Shown here: piece after piece, positions 8,749 through 18,510 of the stretch
How positions within the stretch are numbered: position 1 is the stretch's first letter
Layout: each line of letters starts with the position of its first letter
Source: Lachnospiraceae bacterium NK3A20
Lineage (GTDB): Bacteria; Bacillota; Clostridia; Lachnospirales; Lachnospiraceae
Assembly: GCA_900107575.1 (NCBI GenBank)
Contig: FNQX01000025.1
Span: forward strand, 1-60,947
DNA length: 60,947 bases
Reading direction: 5' to 3'
The notes under the pieces: generated by a model
What the model saw: the letters and a program-made list of their open reading frames with translations, nothing else
Databases searched by the model: none
Told to the model about the DNA's origin: nothing
Position numbers and translations under genes: made by a program

Positions 8749-11169
8749 ATGTCAGACTTAACTGTCCGTCAACTGAATGAGAACACCGTGCCGGATACAA
8801 AGACTGAGAAGATCGGCGGCGTTACCCTGGACTACACGTACTATCCGGGAGAAGACTATTACTGCGACGGAAAGGTCGAGGACGAGATCCTGGACATCGT
8901 ACAGCACGAGGAACCTTCCCGCTTCGAGGACATCATCCGGGAGAGGAAGGAGTGGCCGATACTCTATCACCTTTCCTCTGCGCGCGGCAATATCGTCGAC
9001 TGGATTCCCTTTGACGGTACGGAGAAGGTGCTGGAGATCGGCGCGGGGCCGGGCGCCATCACAGGTGTCCTCGCGGAGAAGTGCGCCGAGGTCACCTGCA
9101 TTGATCTTTCGAAGAAGCGCTCCCTCATCAACGCGTACCGCCACAGAGACTGCGACAACGTCACGATACTCGTCGGCAATTTCGAGGACGTGGAACCGCA
9201 CCTGGCAGCGGACTACGACTATATATTCCTCATCGGCGTCTTCGAGTACGCAGAGAGTTACCTGCACGGAGAGCAGCCATTCCACACGGAGCTGAACCTT
9301 TTGCAGCGCCACCTGCGCAAAGAGAGTGGTCGGATCTGCATCGCGATCGAGAACCGGCTGGGACTCAAATATTTCGCGGGCTGCAGGGAGGATCACTCCG
9401 GCACCTATTTCGACGGCATTGAAGATTATCAGAACGGGGAACATCCCGCGACGACATTCACGAGGCCCGCGCTGGAGAAGATCTTTCGCGAGTGCGGCTT
9501 TGCTGCGTACTCTTTCTACTATCCATATCCGGACTATAAATTCACGGAGACGCTGTATTCCGACCGGAGGCTTCCGGAAGGGGCAGAACTCTCCGACAAC
9601 ATCCGGAACTTCGACCGCGACAGGCTCCTGCTCTTTGATGAGACGAGGGCTTATCAGGGGATCACGAAGGACGGACTCTATCCGCTCTTTGCGAACTCCT
9701 TCGAAGTGATCCTGGGGCCGATGCTGCCCGTCACCTACTGCAAGTTCTCGGGAGACCGCGACCCACAGTACCGGATTCGCACGGAGCTCTACGACAGAGC
9801 ACTGGAGGCCAATACAGCGAAGGGAGATGAGGCCGGTCCTTGCGATACCGCGGACACTTCTGAGGTTAGTATTTCTGGAGCTGCCGCTGGAACATCGGAG
9901 GGAACCCCGATGCCGCCCATGCCGGGTGTGGTACCGGAAGAGACGAGAGTGATTCGCAAATTCCCACTGACCAGGGAAGCCGCGGCACACGTTGCGCGTA
10001 TGCCGGAATCGTACCTAAAGCTCGCTGCCCGCTATGAGAAACCGCAGGAGGTGTCCGAGGGGCAGCCGACAGAGTTGTCTCCGGCACTTCGAATCGCCCC
10101 CTGCCACAGCATTTTGGAAAATAACAGAGCTGCCGCTGACGTTGCTAACGGTGCCACCTACGGCGTCACCTATGATTTCATCTCGGGCAGGACGCTGGAA
10201 AGTCTCTTGGATGAGGCTCTGCGGACGGGGAATCGGGATGCCTTCCTCTCCCTCCTGCACACCTATGCGCTGCGCGTAGGAGCGAACGGCGAGGTCCCGG
10301 TTGGCGACTATGACATGACATTCTCCAACATCATCGTGAACGGGGATGTCTGGACGGCGATTGACTACGAATGGGAAGTCGATGAAGCGGTCCCTGCAAG
10401 GGAGCTGCTGTTCCGCTCTCTTCTGTGCTACCTCAGGGAAGATAAAGAGAGACCGCAGAGAGTGGATGCACTTATCGGCATGGATGCGCTGCTGACACGC
10501 CTTTGCATCACGAACGAGGAGGCAGAGAAGCTCTCCCGGGAGGAAGATGCCTTCCAGAACAGGGTGACCGGCGGCACCGTAGCACTCGGCGAGTTCCGCG
10601 CGCAGATGGGCACGAAGGTCATCAAGCCCGTGGAGCTTCAGACCGAAGAAGAGAAGGCAGAAGGCCTTGCAAACCCTGACGGGGAGAATCGGCAGGAGGA
10701 GCTGCGCCAGCAGAGAGAAGCGTACGAGAAGAACCGCGCGCTCCTTGGCGTCAAGTGTTATTTCGATACCGGAAACGGGTATAATGAGAACGAGGTCACG
10801 GAGATCGAGCAGCTCTACCAGGAAGAGAGCACGATGAGCTTCGACGTAAAGGTTCCAGGGAATGTGCGCTTCTTCCGCCTGGATCCCTGCAGTGTCCCCT
10901 GCCTTGTCATGCTGCGGGATATCTGCATCGGAGAGAATCAGGACTCCCGACGCCTCTTTATGAAATATCGCCGGCACAACGGCACAGAGAGTGCGGGCGG
11001 CACCATTCTGTACGCAACGAGCGATCCCTGGATGGACTGGGATCTTGCGAAGATCCGCAGAAAGTGCGGCCTTGCAGGGAATCGCCCGGAACCGGATACG
11101 ATACATATCACGCTGCAGATGGCCGGCATCCCCGGCACGATGGCGACGATGATTGAACAGAAAGACTGA
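8749..11169 (+). CDS. Methyltransferase-kinase fusion, possible polysaccharide chain-capping enzyme
   Basis: An 806-residue multidomain protein. Residues about 85-290 form a class I AdoMet methyltransferase: VLEIGAGPGAITGVL near 91, then TCIDLSKKR, and DYIFLIGVFEYAESYL. After an Ala/Thr/Glu-rich linker (about 345-395) comes an aminoglycoside-phosphotransferase or kinase-like domain. Its marks are VIRKFPL, the hinge-like YDFISGRTLESLL, the catalytic-loop-like DYDMTFSNIIV near 519 (Asp-x4-Asn) and IDYEW near 537 in the metal-binding position. The last 110 residues are beta-rich. It lies directly after the Wzt-like ATPase. A methyltransferase joined to a kinase recalls WbdD, which caps E. coli O8/O9a chains. 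That function is inferred, not shown. Confidence 0.72.
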   Translation: MSDLTVRQLNENTVPDTKTEKIGGVTLDYTYYPGEDYYCDGKVEDEILDIVQHEEPSRFEDIIRERKEWPILYHLSSARGNIVDWIPFDGTEKVLEIGAGPGAITGVLAEKCAEVTCIDLSKKRSLINAYRHRDCDNVTILVGNFEDVEPHLAADYDYIFLIGVFEYAESYLHGEQPFHTELNLLQRHLRKESGRICIAIENRLGLKYFAGCREDHSGTYFDGIEDYQNGEHPATTFTRPALEKIFRECGFAAYSFYYPYPDYKFTETLYSDRRLPEGAELSDNIRNFDRDRLLLFDETRAYQGITKDGLYPLFANSFEVILGPMLPVTYCKFSGDRDPQYRIRTELYDRALEANTAKGDEAGPCDTADTSEVSISGAAAGTSEGTPMPPMPGVVPEETRVIRKFPLTREAAAHVARMPESYLKLAARYEKPQEVSEGQPTELSPALRIAPCHSILENNRAAADVANGATYGVTYDFISGRTLESLLDEALRTGNRDAFLSLLHTYALRVGANGEVPVGDYDMTFSNIIVNGDVWTAIDYEWEVDEAVPARELLFRSLLCYLREDKERPQRVDALIGMDALLTRLCITNEEAEKLSREEDAFQNRVTGGTVALGEFRAQMGTKVIKPVELQTEEEKAEGLANPDGENRQEELRQQREAYEKNRALLGVKCYFDTGNGYNENEVTEIEQLYQEESTMSFDVKVPGNVRFFRLDPCSVPCLVMLRDICIGENQDSRRLFMKYRRHNGTESAGGTILYATSDPWMDWDLAKIRRKCGLAGNRPEPDTIHITLQMAGIPGTMATMIEQKD

Positions 11170-11192
11170 CCAGAGAACAGGAGCAGACATTC

Positions 11193-13292
11193 ATGTTGCT
11201 GAAAGACATGATCAAGAACAAACTCATTTCCAACCGGAATGAGCTGTACCGCAGAGATCTTGCCAGCAAAGAGAACCAGTATGCGAACTGGTATCGCCCG
11301 CATAAATTCGAGCTGCAGAAGGCTCTGGATGCGAAGGATCACACGCAGGGAGCGAAGCTCTCGACCAGTGTGGTCAGGTATTCGCACCTGCGCAACTACA
11401 TCCTCTCGGGAAACGATATGCCGGAGATTATCATCGCGGTCGATGACGGCGGGAAGCTCACCGAGTACGCGGAGACGATGATCCGGGATTTCTTCGCGGA
11501 GAACCCGGCGGTCAATTTCGTCTACGGAGACGAGGACAGAATTGATGAGGACGGGGAACTGCGCGATCCGTGGTTCAAACCGGACTGGTCGCCGGATACC
11601 TTCCTCTCCACCTTCTATATCGGCAGCATTTTCGCTTTCCGTTCCTCGGAGCTCGCGCTCATTAACCCCGGCGACAGAACAGCGGTAGACATCGAGTCGA
11701 GAACGAGACTCGAGGCGGATACGGAGGAGGAGGTAAGGGCAGCGAAGAGCGACCTCGACGACTCCATGAAGTCCTGGATCTACGGCGTTCTCTGCCTCAA
11801 AATCGCGCAGGCGGACGGCGGTTTCTCGGTGCGCTCCCACGGGAAATTCCCCATCGGGCACATTCCGGAGATCCTCTGCCACGCGGCGGACAAGTTCGAT
11901 CCCTGGGACAGCAACCTGATCCGTTCCTCCCTGACCGGCAGATTCTCCTCGGATTCTGCCTCGACAAGACTCATCAGCATCATTATCCCGTCGAAAGACA
12001 ACCCGAAGGTGCTGCTCGAGTGTATCAAGTCGATTGAGAAATTCACGACGAGCTCGCCCTATGAGATCATCGTCGTCGACAACGGCTCTTCGGACGAGAA
12101 CAGAGCCGAGGTACAGAAGATTCTCAAGGTGCACGGCGAGAAGGACATCGGCGGCTACGAGTACATCTATGAGCCGATGGAGTTCAACTTCTCGAAGATG
12201 TGCAACCTCGGGGCGAGCCACGCGAATGGCGAACTTCTGCTGTTTTTCAACGACGACATCACAATAGGCAAACCAGGGTGGCTTTCGTACCTTTCCGAGA
12301 AGGCGAAGCTCCCTTATGTCGGCGCGGTCGGCATGAAGCTGCTCTACCCCAACTCCGACATGATCCAGCACGCGGGCGTCGTGAACGTCCACGCGGGCCC
12401 GATCCACAAGCTGCAGTATTGCAGCAACAAGGAGACCCACTATTTCGGCTACAACAAGGGCGTGCGCAATGTCATCGCGGTGACCGGCGCCTGCCTCATG
12501 GTGCGCGCGGATCTCTTCCACAGGGTCGGCGGCTTCGACGAGGAGAATTTCGCCGTCGCGTTCAACGACATTGACCTGTGCCTCAAGATTTATGAGCAGG
12601 GCTACTACAACGTGGTCCGCAACAACATGTACCTCTATCACCACGAGAGCCTCTCCCGCGGCGATGACCGCAAGGACAAGGTGAAACAGCAGCGTCTCTC
12701 CGGCGAACAGGAGCGGCTCCTCGCGGCACACCCGGCACTGTTCGCGCGCGATCCATTCTATTCGGAGCACCTGTCGCAGGATCCCGCGGTGAGAGAGTTT
12801 GAGATCGCTGTCGAGGATGTGGAGCTGAGAAATCCTCACTATGTCACCCCGGTGCTGGTCGCGAAACCGTTCCCGGAGAAGTGGACGAATCCGGTGCTGC
12901 GGCTGGGTGTGGAGTTCGCGAACAGCCTGGATCGGTGGCTCACGGGGCCTCTGACCGATGCCGAGGGCGAGAACTCCATCCGGAATGGCTACTATCTGAA
13001 GGGCTACTCGTTCGTCATCAATGCGAACCAGGCCGTGTACGATAGGTTCCTCCTCCTGAAGGCGCTGGATACCTCCGACCAGCTGTGGAAGCTGCCCGTC
13101 GGATCGGCCTACCGGCCGGATATTGCGGAGAATCTGACCGATCAGATCAACGACAAGCTGACCGGCTTCCAGGCGATCATCAAGAGTGACGCGCTGCCGA
13201 AAGGGAGATATCTCATCGGCATGCTCGTCGTCGACAAGACGAGCCGCCAGCGCATCATCAACTGGAGCGACGTGAAGCTCATTGTTAAATAG
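11193..13292 (+). CDS. GT2 glycosyltransferase, 699 residues, with degenerate N-terminal GT module
   Basis: Residues about 70-215 look like half of a GT2 fold (FVYGDEDRIDEDG, WFKPDWSPDTF), lacking the start of the domain. A complete GT2 domain follows from about 259: LISIIIPSKDNP, VDNGSSDENR near 294, the DxD-like FFNDDIT near 351, and the GACLMVRADLFHRVGGFDEE acceptor-side motif near 430-450 ending NDIDLCLK. About 130 C-terminal residues form a beta-rich tail. It probably transfers a sugar to a lipid-linked chain on the cytoplasmic face. Donor and linkage cannot be read from sequence. Start ATG 11193 follows AGGAG. It is related to the products at 13308 and 17184. Confidence 0.85.
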   Translation: MLLKDMIKNKLISNRNELYRRDLASKENQYANWYRPHKFELQKALDAKDHTQGAKLSTSVVRYSHLRNYILSGNDMPEIIIAVDDGGKLTEYAETMIRDFFAENPAVNFVYGDEDRIDEDGELRDPWFKPDWSPDTFLSTFYIGSIFAFRSSELALINPGDRTAVDIESRTRLEADTEEEVRAAKSDLDDSMKSWIYGVLCLKIAQADGGFSVRSHGKFPIGHIPEILCHAADKFDPWDSNLIRSSLTGRFSSDSASTRLISIIIPSKDNPKVLLECIKSIEKFTTSSPYEIIVVDNGSSDENRAEVQKILKVHGEKDIGGYEYIYEPMEFNFSKMCNLGASHANGELLLFFNDDITIGKPGWLSYLSEKAKLPYVGAVGMKLLYPNSDMIQHAGVVNVHAGPIHKLQYCSNKETHYFGYNKGVRNVIAVTGACLMVRADLFHRVGGFDEENFAVAFNDIDLCLKIYEQGYYNVVRNNMYLYHHESLSRGDDRKDKVKQQRLSGEQERLLAAHPALFARDPFYSEHLSQDPAVREFEIAVEDVELRNPHYVTPVLVAKPFPEKWTNPVLRLGVEFANSLDRWLTGPLTDAEGENSIRNGYYLKGYSFVINANQAVYDRFLLLKALDTSDQLWKLPVGSAYRPDIAENLTDQINDKLTGFQAIIKSDALPKGRYLIGMLVVDKTSRQRIINWSDVKLIVK

Positions 13293-13307
13293 ATAAGAGA
13301 GAAAATT

Positions 13308-15353
13308 ATGTCAAAAGACCCGGAGACTTCCCGCGGGGAGAACTTATCCATAGAAGAGTACAGGGAGCAGTACGAGAGGGAGAAGGCGAAGGCTGCCTTC
13401 CTCGCTGACCGCGTCGCCTCGCTGGAAGACCAGGTAGATGACCTGCAGTTCAAGCTCGACCGCATCCGGAACAACAAGTTCTGGAAGGCGTCGAAGCCGG
13501 CAAGGGACGTGTACCATTTTGCGCAGCGCCAGGTTGACCGCGTGCGCAACCAGGGTGATGCGAAGGGGATCGCGAAGAAGATCCGCTACAAGATCCGCGA
13601 GAAGCAGGCAGAAAAGGGCTACGGTACCGCGAGTTTCCCGGATGATGCCGCGAGAAAACAGCAGGCGGCCGAGGCGGCAGCGCTTCCCCGGCAGATTCTG
13701 TTCTCCATTCTCGTGCCGCTATATAACACGCCGAAAGAGTATCTGAAGGACATGCTGGACTCCGTCCTGAACCAGACCTACGGCAACTGGGAGCTTTGCC
13801 TGGCAGACGGCTCCGATGAGGCGCACGCCTATGTCGGGGAGGTCGTCGCGGAATACCGCGCCCGGAATGAGAACCTTGCGAAGCGCATCCGCTATCAGAA
13901 GCTGGAGAAGAACGGCGGCATCTCCTACAACACGAACCAGTGTCTTGCGATGGCAACGGGCGACTACATCGCGCCCTTTGATCATGACGACTATCTCCAT
14001 CCGTCGGTCCTCTACTGGTATGTGAAGGCGATCAACGAACAGAACGCAGACTATCTCTACTGCGACGAGACGACGTTCAAAGAGTCGAACCTGAACCACT
14101 TCGTGACGATCCATTTCAAGCCGGATTACGCGATCGACAACCTGCGCGCGAACAACTATATCTGCCACCTCTCCTGTTTCGACAAGAAGCTGTTGGAGGG
14201 AGAAGAGCTGTACCGTACCGAGTTCGACGGCTCGCAGGACCACGACATGATCCTGCGCCTCACAGACAAGGCGCAGCACATCATCCACGTACCGAAGCTC
14301 CTCTACTACTGGAGAAGCCACGCGGGTTCCACGGCGGGCAACATCGCAGCCAAGACCTACGCGATTGACGCGGCGAAAGGTGCGGTGGCAGATCATCTGC
14401 GCCGCCACGGGTTCAAGAACTTCAAGATCACCTCGACGAGGGCGTTCGAGACGATATTCAAGATCACCTACGAGATCGAAGGCGAGCCGAAGATATCCAT
14501 TGTCATCGCGAACCGGGATCACGCGGAAGATCTGAAACGGTGCCTTACCTCCATCTTCGAGAAGTCGACCTGGGAGAACTACGAGATCATCATCGTCGAG
14601 AACGGCAGCACGGACGAGGCGGTATTCCGCTACTACAACGAGGTCACGAACGGCCCCTACAAAGACCGTGTGCGCGTCGTAACCTACGAATACAAAGAGG
14701 GCGAGAGCTTCAACTACTCCCGGATCAACAATGTCGGCGCGGCGGCCGCGACGGGAGACTACATTCTCCTGCTCAACAACGACACCGAGGTCATCTCCGT
14801 CAACTGGATGGAGGAGCTGCTCATGTACGCGCAGCGGCCGGATGTCGCCTGTGTCGGCGGCAAGCTCTACTATCCTGACAAGACGATCCAGCACGCCGGC
14901 ATCGTGATCGGCCTCGGGGCGCACCGTACCGCGGGTCACACCCATTACAAACAAAGGCGCGAGAACCTGGGCTACATGGGGAGACTCTGCTACACGCAGG
15001 ATGTCTCCGCCGTGACAGGTGCCTGTCTCATGGTGAAGAAGTCCATCTGGCAGGAGCTGGGCGGCCTGGATGAGAGCTTCGAGGTATCGCTGAATGACGT
15101 GGATCTCTGCCTGCGCGCAAGGGAGAAGAACTACCTGAACGTCTTCACGCCGTTTGCGGAGCTCTACCACTATGAGTCTGCTTCCCGCGGCTCCGACGTC
15201 GATGGCAGGAGCAAAGACAACGCCGCGCGGTATGACAAAGAGGCGGCTAAATTCCACGACAGATGGCAGGCCGTCATCGACGCGGGAGATCCGTATTACA
15301 ATCCGAACTTCACCCTGGACCGCAGTGACTATTCGCTGAAGGTGCAGGATTGA
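13308..15353 (+). CDS. Tandem GT2 glycosyltransferase, 681 residues, with N-terminal coiled coil
   Basis: An N-terminal coiled coil (about 10-65; EEYREQYEREKAKAAFLADR and following heptads) precedes two full GT2 domains. The first starts at FSILVPLYNTP near 134, with DHDDYLHP as DxD region and a SQDHDMILR motif. The second starts at PKISIVIANRDH near 395, with IVENGSTDEA, LLNNDTEV as DxD, and GACLMVKKSIWQELGGLDE. Two active sites in one chain suggest a polymerase or alternating-sugar transferase like those for rhamnan and O-antigen. It lies 15 bases after the previous gene, and its first domain is clearly similar to the protein at 17184. Confidence 0.87.
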   Translation: MSKDPETSRGENLSIEEYREQYEREKAKAAFLADRVASLEDQVDDLQFKLDRIRNNKFWKASKPARDVYHFAQRQVDRVRNQGDAKGIAKKIRYKIREKQAEKGYGTASFPDDAARKQQAAEAAALPRQILFSILVPLYNTPKEYLKDMLDSVLNQTYGNWELCLADGSDEAHAYVGEVVAEYRARNENLAKRIRYQKLEKNGGISYNTNQCLAMATGDYIAPFDHDDYLHPSVLYWYVKAINEQNADYLYCDETTFKESNLNHFVTIHFKPDYAIDNLRANNYICHLSCFDKKLLEGEELYRTEFDGSQDHDMILRLTDKAQHIIHVPKLLYYWRSHAGSTAGNIAAKTYAIDAAKGAVADHLRRHGFKNFKITSTRAFETIFKITYEIEGEPKISIVIANRDHAEDLKRCLTSIFEKSTWENYEIIIVENGSTDEAVFRYYNEVTNGPYKDRVRVVTYEYKEGESFNYSRINNVGAAAATGDYILLLNNDTEVISVNWMEELLMYAQRPDVACVGGKLYYPDKTIQHAGIVIGLGAHRTAGHTHYKQRRENLGYMGRLCYTQDVSAVTGACLMVKKSIWQELGGLDESFEVSLNDVDLCLRAREKNYLNVFTPFAELYHYESASRGSDVDGRSKDNAARYDKEAAKFHDRWQAVIDAGDPYYNPNFTLDRSDYSLKVQD

Positions 15354-15365
15354 TATAAGATCAGG

Positions 15366-15410
15366 ACAGCCCGAAGCGAAAGTCCAGTGGCTTGCTGCTG
15401 AGGGCGTGCC
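15366..15410 (+). repeat. Dispersed 45-base hairpin repeat (copy 1)
   Basis: ACAGCCCGAAGCGAAAG...GGCGTGCC lies between the GT2 gene and the phosphoglucomutase start. It matches 44308-44352 over the same 45-base length (36 identities by my count) and has a central AAG/CTT-rich hairpin. Shorter relatives lie at 32141-32212 and 44486-44554. Confidence 0.7.
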
Positions 15411-15436
15411 TGAACTGCTACATGAAAAGAGGAGCT

Positions 15437-17167
15437 ATGCTGGAAAGAGTACAGAAGGAGCTGCAATACTGGCTGACCGATCCCTATTTCGACGATCGCA
15501 CGAAAGAGGAGCTGCTGACGATCCGCAACGATGAGGCGGAGGTAACGGATAGGTTCTACCGTGACCTCGCGTTCGGCACCGGGGGCCTTCGAGGTGTGGT
15601 CGGCGCCGGCACGAACCGCATGAACATCTACACGGTGCGGAAGGCGACACAGGGCCTTGCGAACTACATTAACCGTAACGGGGATCCGAAGCGCGGCGTT
15701 GCCATCTCCTACGACTGCAGGAGAATGAGCCCGGAGTTCGCGAAGGAGACGGCGCTCTGCCTTGCGGCGAACGGCATCCGTGTCTATCTCTCCGACACGC
15801 TGCGCCCGGTTCCGGAAGAGAGCTTTGCCCTTCGCTATTACCACTGCCAGGCGGGCGTCGAGATCACGGCGTCCCACAACCCGCCGGAATACAATGGCTA
15901 CAAGGTGTACTGGGAGGACGGCGCGCAGATTACGCCTCCGCACGACGACGGCATCATCGCGGACGTCAATGCGGTCGCTTCCTACGATGAAGTGAAGACC
16001 ATGACGGAAGAGGCAGCCGTGCAGGAGGGATTTTTGTCGTATTTCGGCAAAGAGATTGACGACGCCTACATGGAGGCGCTGAAGACGCAGATCATTCATC
16101 CCGATGTCATTCGCGCGATGGCAGATGATATCCGCATCGTTTACACTCCGTTCCACGGGACGGGCCTTGTGCCTGTCACGAGAGTATTGCAGGAGCTGGG
16201 CTTTCGGCACGTGTATGTCGTGCCGGAGCAGCGGGATCCAGATCCGGAGTTCACGACGCTCACCTCTCCGAACCCGGAGAACCCGGAATCCTTCGAGCTC
16301 GCCTTGAAGCTTGCGAAGGAGAAGGACGCGGACATTGTGCTCGCGACCGATCCGGACGCGGACCGTCTCGGTGTCTATGTAAAGGATACAAAGAGCGGGG
16401 AGTACATCGGCTTCACCGGCAACATGTCCGGAATGCTGATCGGCGAATACATCTTAAGAGAGAGACGGCTAAATGGCACGATGCCGGAGAATCCTGCGCT
16501 CGTTACGACCATCGTGACGACGAACCTTGCAAAGGCGGTAGCGGCGCGTTATGGCGTCCACTACATCGAGGTGCTCACGGGCTTCAAATACATCGGCGAG
16601 CAGATCCGCATCTTCGAGGAGCTGCACAGCTACCATTACGTGTTCGGCCTCGAGGAGTCCTACGGGTGCCTGCCCGGAACGCACGCAAGGGACAAGGATG
16701 CCCCGGCGGCGGTCATGATGCTCTGCGAGGCGGCAGCGTTTTATAAACAGCGCGGCCTGACCCTCTGGGACCAGATGCAGAACATTTATAAGGAATACGG
16801 TTACTACAGGGAAGCCCAGTTCTCCATCACGATGAAGGGCATGGAGGGTGCGGACAAGATCCGCCTTCTCATGGAACGCATTCGCAGCAACCCGCCGAAG
16901 GCTTTCGGCAGATGGCAGGTGGAAGAGTTCCGCGACTATGCGTCGGGCAAGGTTCTGGAGCTGGTATCCGGCAAAGAGAAAGAGACCGGACTTCCGAAGT
17001 CCAACGTGCTCTATTTCGCCCTGTCGGAGGATGCCTGGTGCTGCGCGCGGCCTTCCGGAACGGAGCCGAAGATCAAGTTCTACATGGGCGTCAGGGGAAC
17101 GAGCCTTACTGATGCGACAGCGCAGCTGGAAGAGTTGACCAAGAAAGTCAGGAAACTGGCAGATTGA
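15437..17167 (+). CDS. pgcA: Phosphoglucomutase / phospho-sugar mutase
   Basis: A 576-residue alpha-D-phosphohexomutase that interconverts glucose-6-phosphate and glucose-1-phosphate, the substrate of RfbA. All four family signatures are visible: the catalytic serine loop TASHNPPEYNGYK, TPFHGTG, the metal loop DPDADRLGV and the phosphate-binding RPSGTEPKIKFY. The sugar loop GLEESYG is also present. The length matches Firmicute PgcA. I chose ATG 15437 because AAGAGGAGCT sits directly upstream; longer frames starting at 15392 or 15422 run into the dispersed repeat. Its place among the glycosyltransferases points to precursor supply for this polysaccharide. Confidence 0.94.
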   Translation: MLERVQKELQYWLTDPYFDDRTKEELLTIRNDEAEVTDRFYRDLAFGTGGLRGVVGAGTNRMNIYTVRKATQGLANYINRNGDPKRGVAISYDCRRMSPEFAKETALCLAANGIRVYLSDTLRPVPEESFALRYYHCQAGVEITASHNPPEYNGYKVYWEDGAQITPPHDDGIIADVNAVASYDEVKTMTEEAAVQEGFLSYFGKEIDDAYMEALKTQIIHPDVIRAMADDIRIVYTPFHGTGLVPVTRVLQELGFRHVYVVPEQRDPDPEFTTLTSPNPENPESFELALKLAKEKDADIVLATDPDADRLGVYVKDTKSGEYIGFTGNMSGMLIGEYILRERRLNGTMPENPALVTTIVTTNLAKAVAARYGVHYIEVLTGFKYIGEQIRIFEELHSYHYVFGLEESYGCLPGTHARDKDAPAAVMMLCEAAAFYKQRGLTLWDQMQNIYKEYGYYREAQFSITMKGMEGADKIRLLMERIRSNPPKAFGRWQVEEFRDYASGKVLELVSGKEKETGLPKSNVLYFALSEDAWCCARPSGTEPKIKFYMGVRGTSLTDATAQLEELTKKVRKLAD

Positions 17168-17183
17168 TGAGTATCACAGATTT

Positions 17184-18491
17184 ATGACTTTTTTCAGCGA
17201 TCTTGCGAAAACACTGAATTACGCCGGCAGGAACGGTTTACGGGAGACAATGGTGGCCGCTTCCGAAAGGCTGCGGTCGAGGGCCGGGGCGCACTATGTC
17301 TACCGCGCGCCGTCCGATGCGGATCTGGATCTGCAGCGGACTGCTTACCGCGCAAGGCGTGAAGCGGGAGAGGAGCTGCCGCTCATCTCTTTCCTCGTGC
17401 CGGTCTATGAGCCGAACCTGCACTATCTGGAGGCCATGCTGCGCTCGTGTCTTGACAACACGTATCAGAATTTTGAGATCGTGGTGGCGGACGCGAGCCC
17501 CGAGGACGCGGGGGAGAAGCTCGCGGAGAGTTTCTCTACGGACAAGATCTCCTGGCACCGCCTGCCGAAGAATCTCGGGATCTCCGGCAACACCAACGCG
17601 GCGGCAGAGTTCGCGCGGGGGGACTATGTTGCCTTGCTTGACTACGACGATCTGATCACGCAGGATGCTCTCTTCGAGATCACCTCGGTCATTAGCGAGT
17701 TCTCACCGGAGATCATTTATACCGATGAGGACAAGTGCGATGAGAAGGCGGAGAAATTCTTCGAGCCGAACCACAAGCCCGGCTTCAACGTGGACTATTT
17801 CTTCGCGAACAACTATATCTGCCACCTCCTCGTCATGAAGCGCGAGCTGTTCCTCGCGCTGAAACTGCGCAGCACCTACGACGGAGCACAGGACTATGAC
17901 CTGATGCTGCGCGCGCCCTGGTCGGAGATCCGGCACGTTCCGAAGGTGCTCTACCACTGGAGGACGCACCAGGGATCGACCGCGGGGAACCCCGGCAGCA
18001 AGGACTACGCGTATGAGGCGGGACTTCTCGCACTGAAGGAACACTTCCGCAGCTGCAGGATTGACGCAGATGTGATCCATTCCAGACACAGAGGCTTCTA
18101 CGATGTGACCTATCAGCCTGATATTTTCACGGCGAGGAAGGAAGTCGGCGTCGTGGGAGGCAAGCTCGTTGACAGGAACCACCGTATCGTCGGAGGCATG
18201 ATGGATGAGGCGGGAAGGGTTGCTTTCGCCGGGATGCACGAGATGGAATCGGGGCCGATGCACCGCGCGGACACGATGCAGGATGTAGCGGCGGTAGATG
18301 TCCGCTGCATGCAGATCCGCGATGAGCTGCGGCCGGTGTACCAGGCGGTGTTCAACGCTTCCTATGAGACGCACATCATGAAGGCGGGCGAGGATGAGCT
18401 TCGGATCATGAGTCTGGAGTTCTGCAGACAGGCAAGGAACATGGGCTATCTTATCGTCTGGGATCCCCGGATGAGCCGCAGGATGGAGTGA
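17184..18491 (+). CDS. GT2 glycosyltransferase with truncated second module
   Basis: A 435-residue protein. One complete GT2 domain starts at PLISFLVPVYEPN near residue 72, with LLDYDDLIT as DxD region, ANNYICHLLVMKRELF, GAQDYDLMLR and HVPKVLYHWRTHQGSTAGN. These match the first domain of the 13308 product closely. After about residue 318 only the second half of a further GT2 module remains (EVGVVGGKLVDRNHRIVGG), and it lacks its nucleotide-binding start and its DxD. It therefore looks like a tandem enzyme that lost the front of its second domain. Sugar specificity is unknown. Confidence 0.83.
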   Translation: MTFFSDLAKTLNYAGRNGLRETMVAASERLRSRAGAHYVYRAPSDADLDLQRTAYRARREAGEELPLISFLVPVYEPNLHYLEAMLRSCLDNTYQNFEIVVADASPEDAGEKLAESFSTDKISWHRLPKNLGISGNTNAAAEFARGDYVALLDYDDLITQDALFEITSVISEFSPEIIYTDEDKCDEKAEKFFEPNHKPGFNVDYFFANNYICHLLVMKRELFLALKLRSTYDGAQDYDLMLRAPWSEIRHVPKVLYHWRTHQGSTAGNPGSKDYAYEAGLLALKEHFRSCRIDADVIHSRHRGFYDVTYQPDIFTARKEVGVVGGKLVDRNHRIVGGMMDEAGRVAFAGMHEMESGPMHRADTMQDVAAVDVRCMQIRDELRPVYQAVFNASYETHIMKAGEDELRIMSLEFCRQARNMGYLIVWDPRMSRRME

Positions 18492-18510
18492 GAGGACAGG
18501 CAGGACAGGC

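Noticed and set aside
10938-12839. Minus-strand open frame of 633 codons
   Set aside because: Antisense to the methyltransferase-kinase and GT2 genes, without start signals or motifs.
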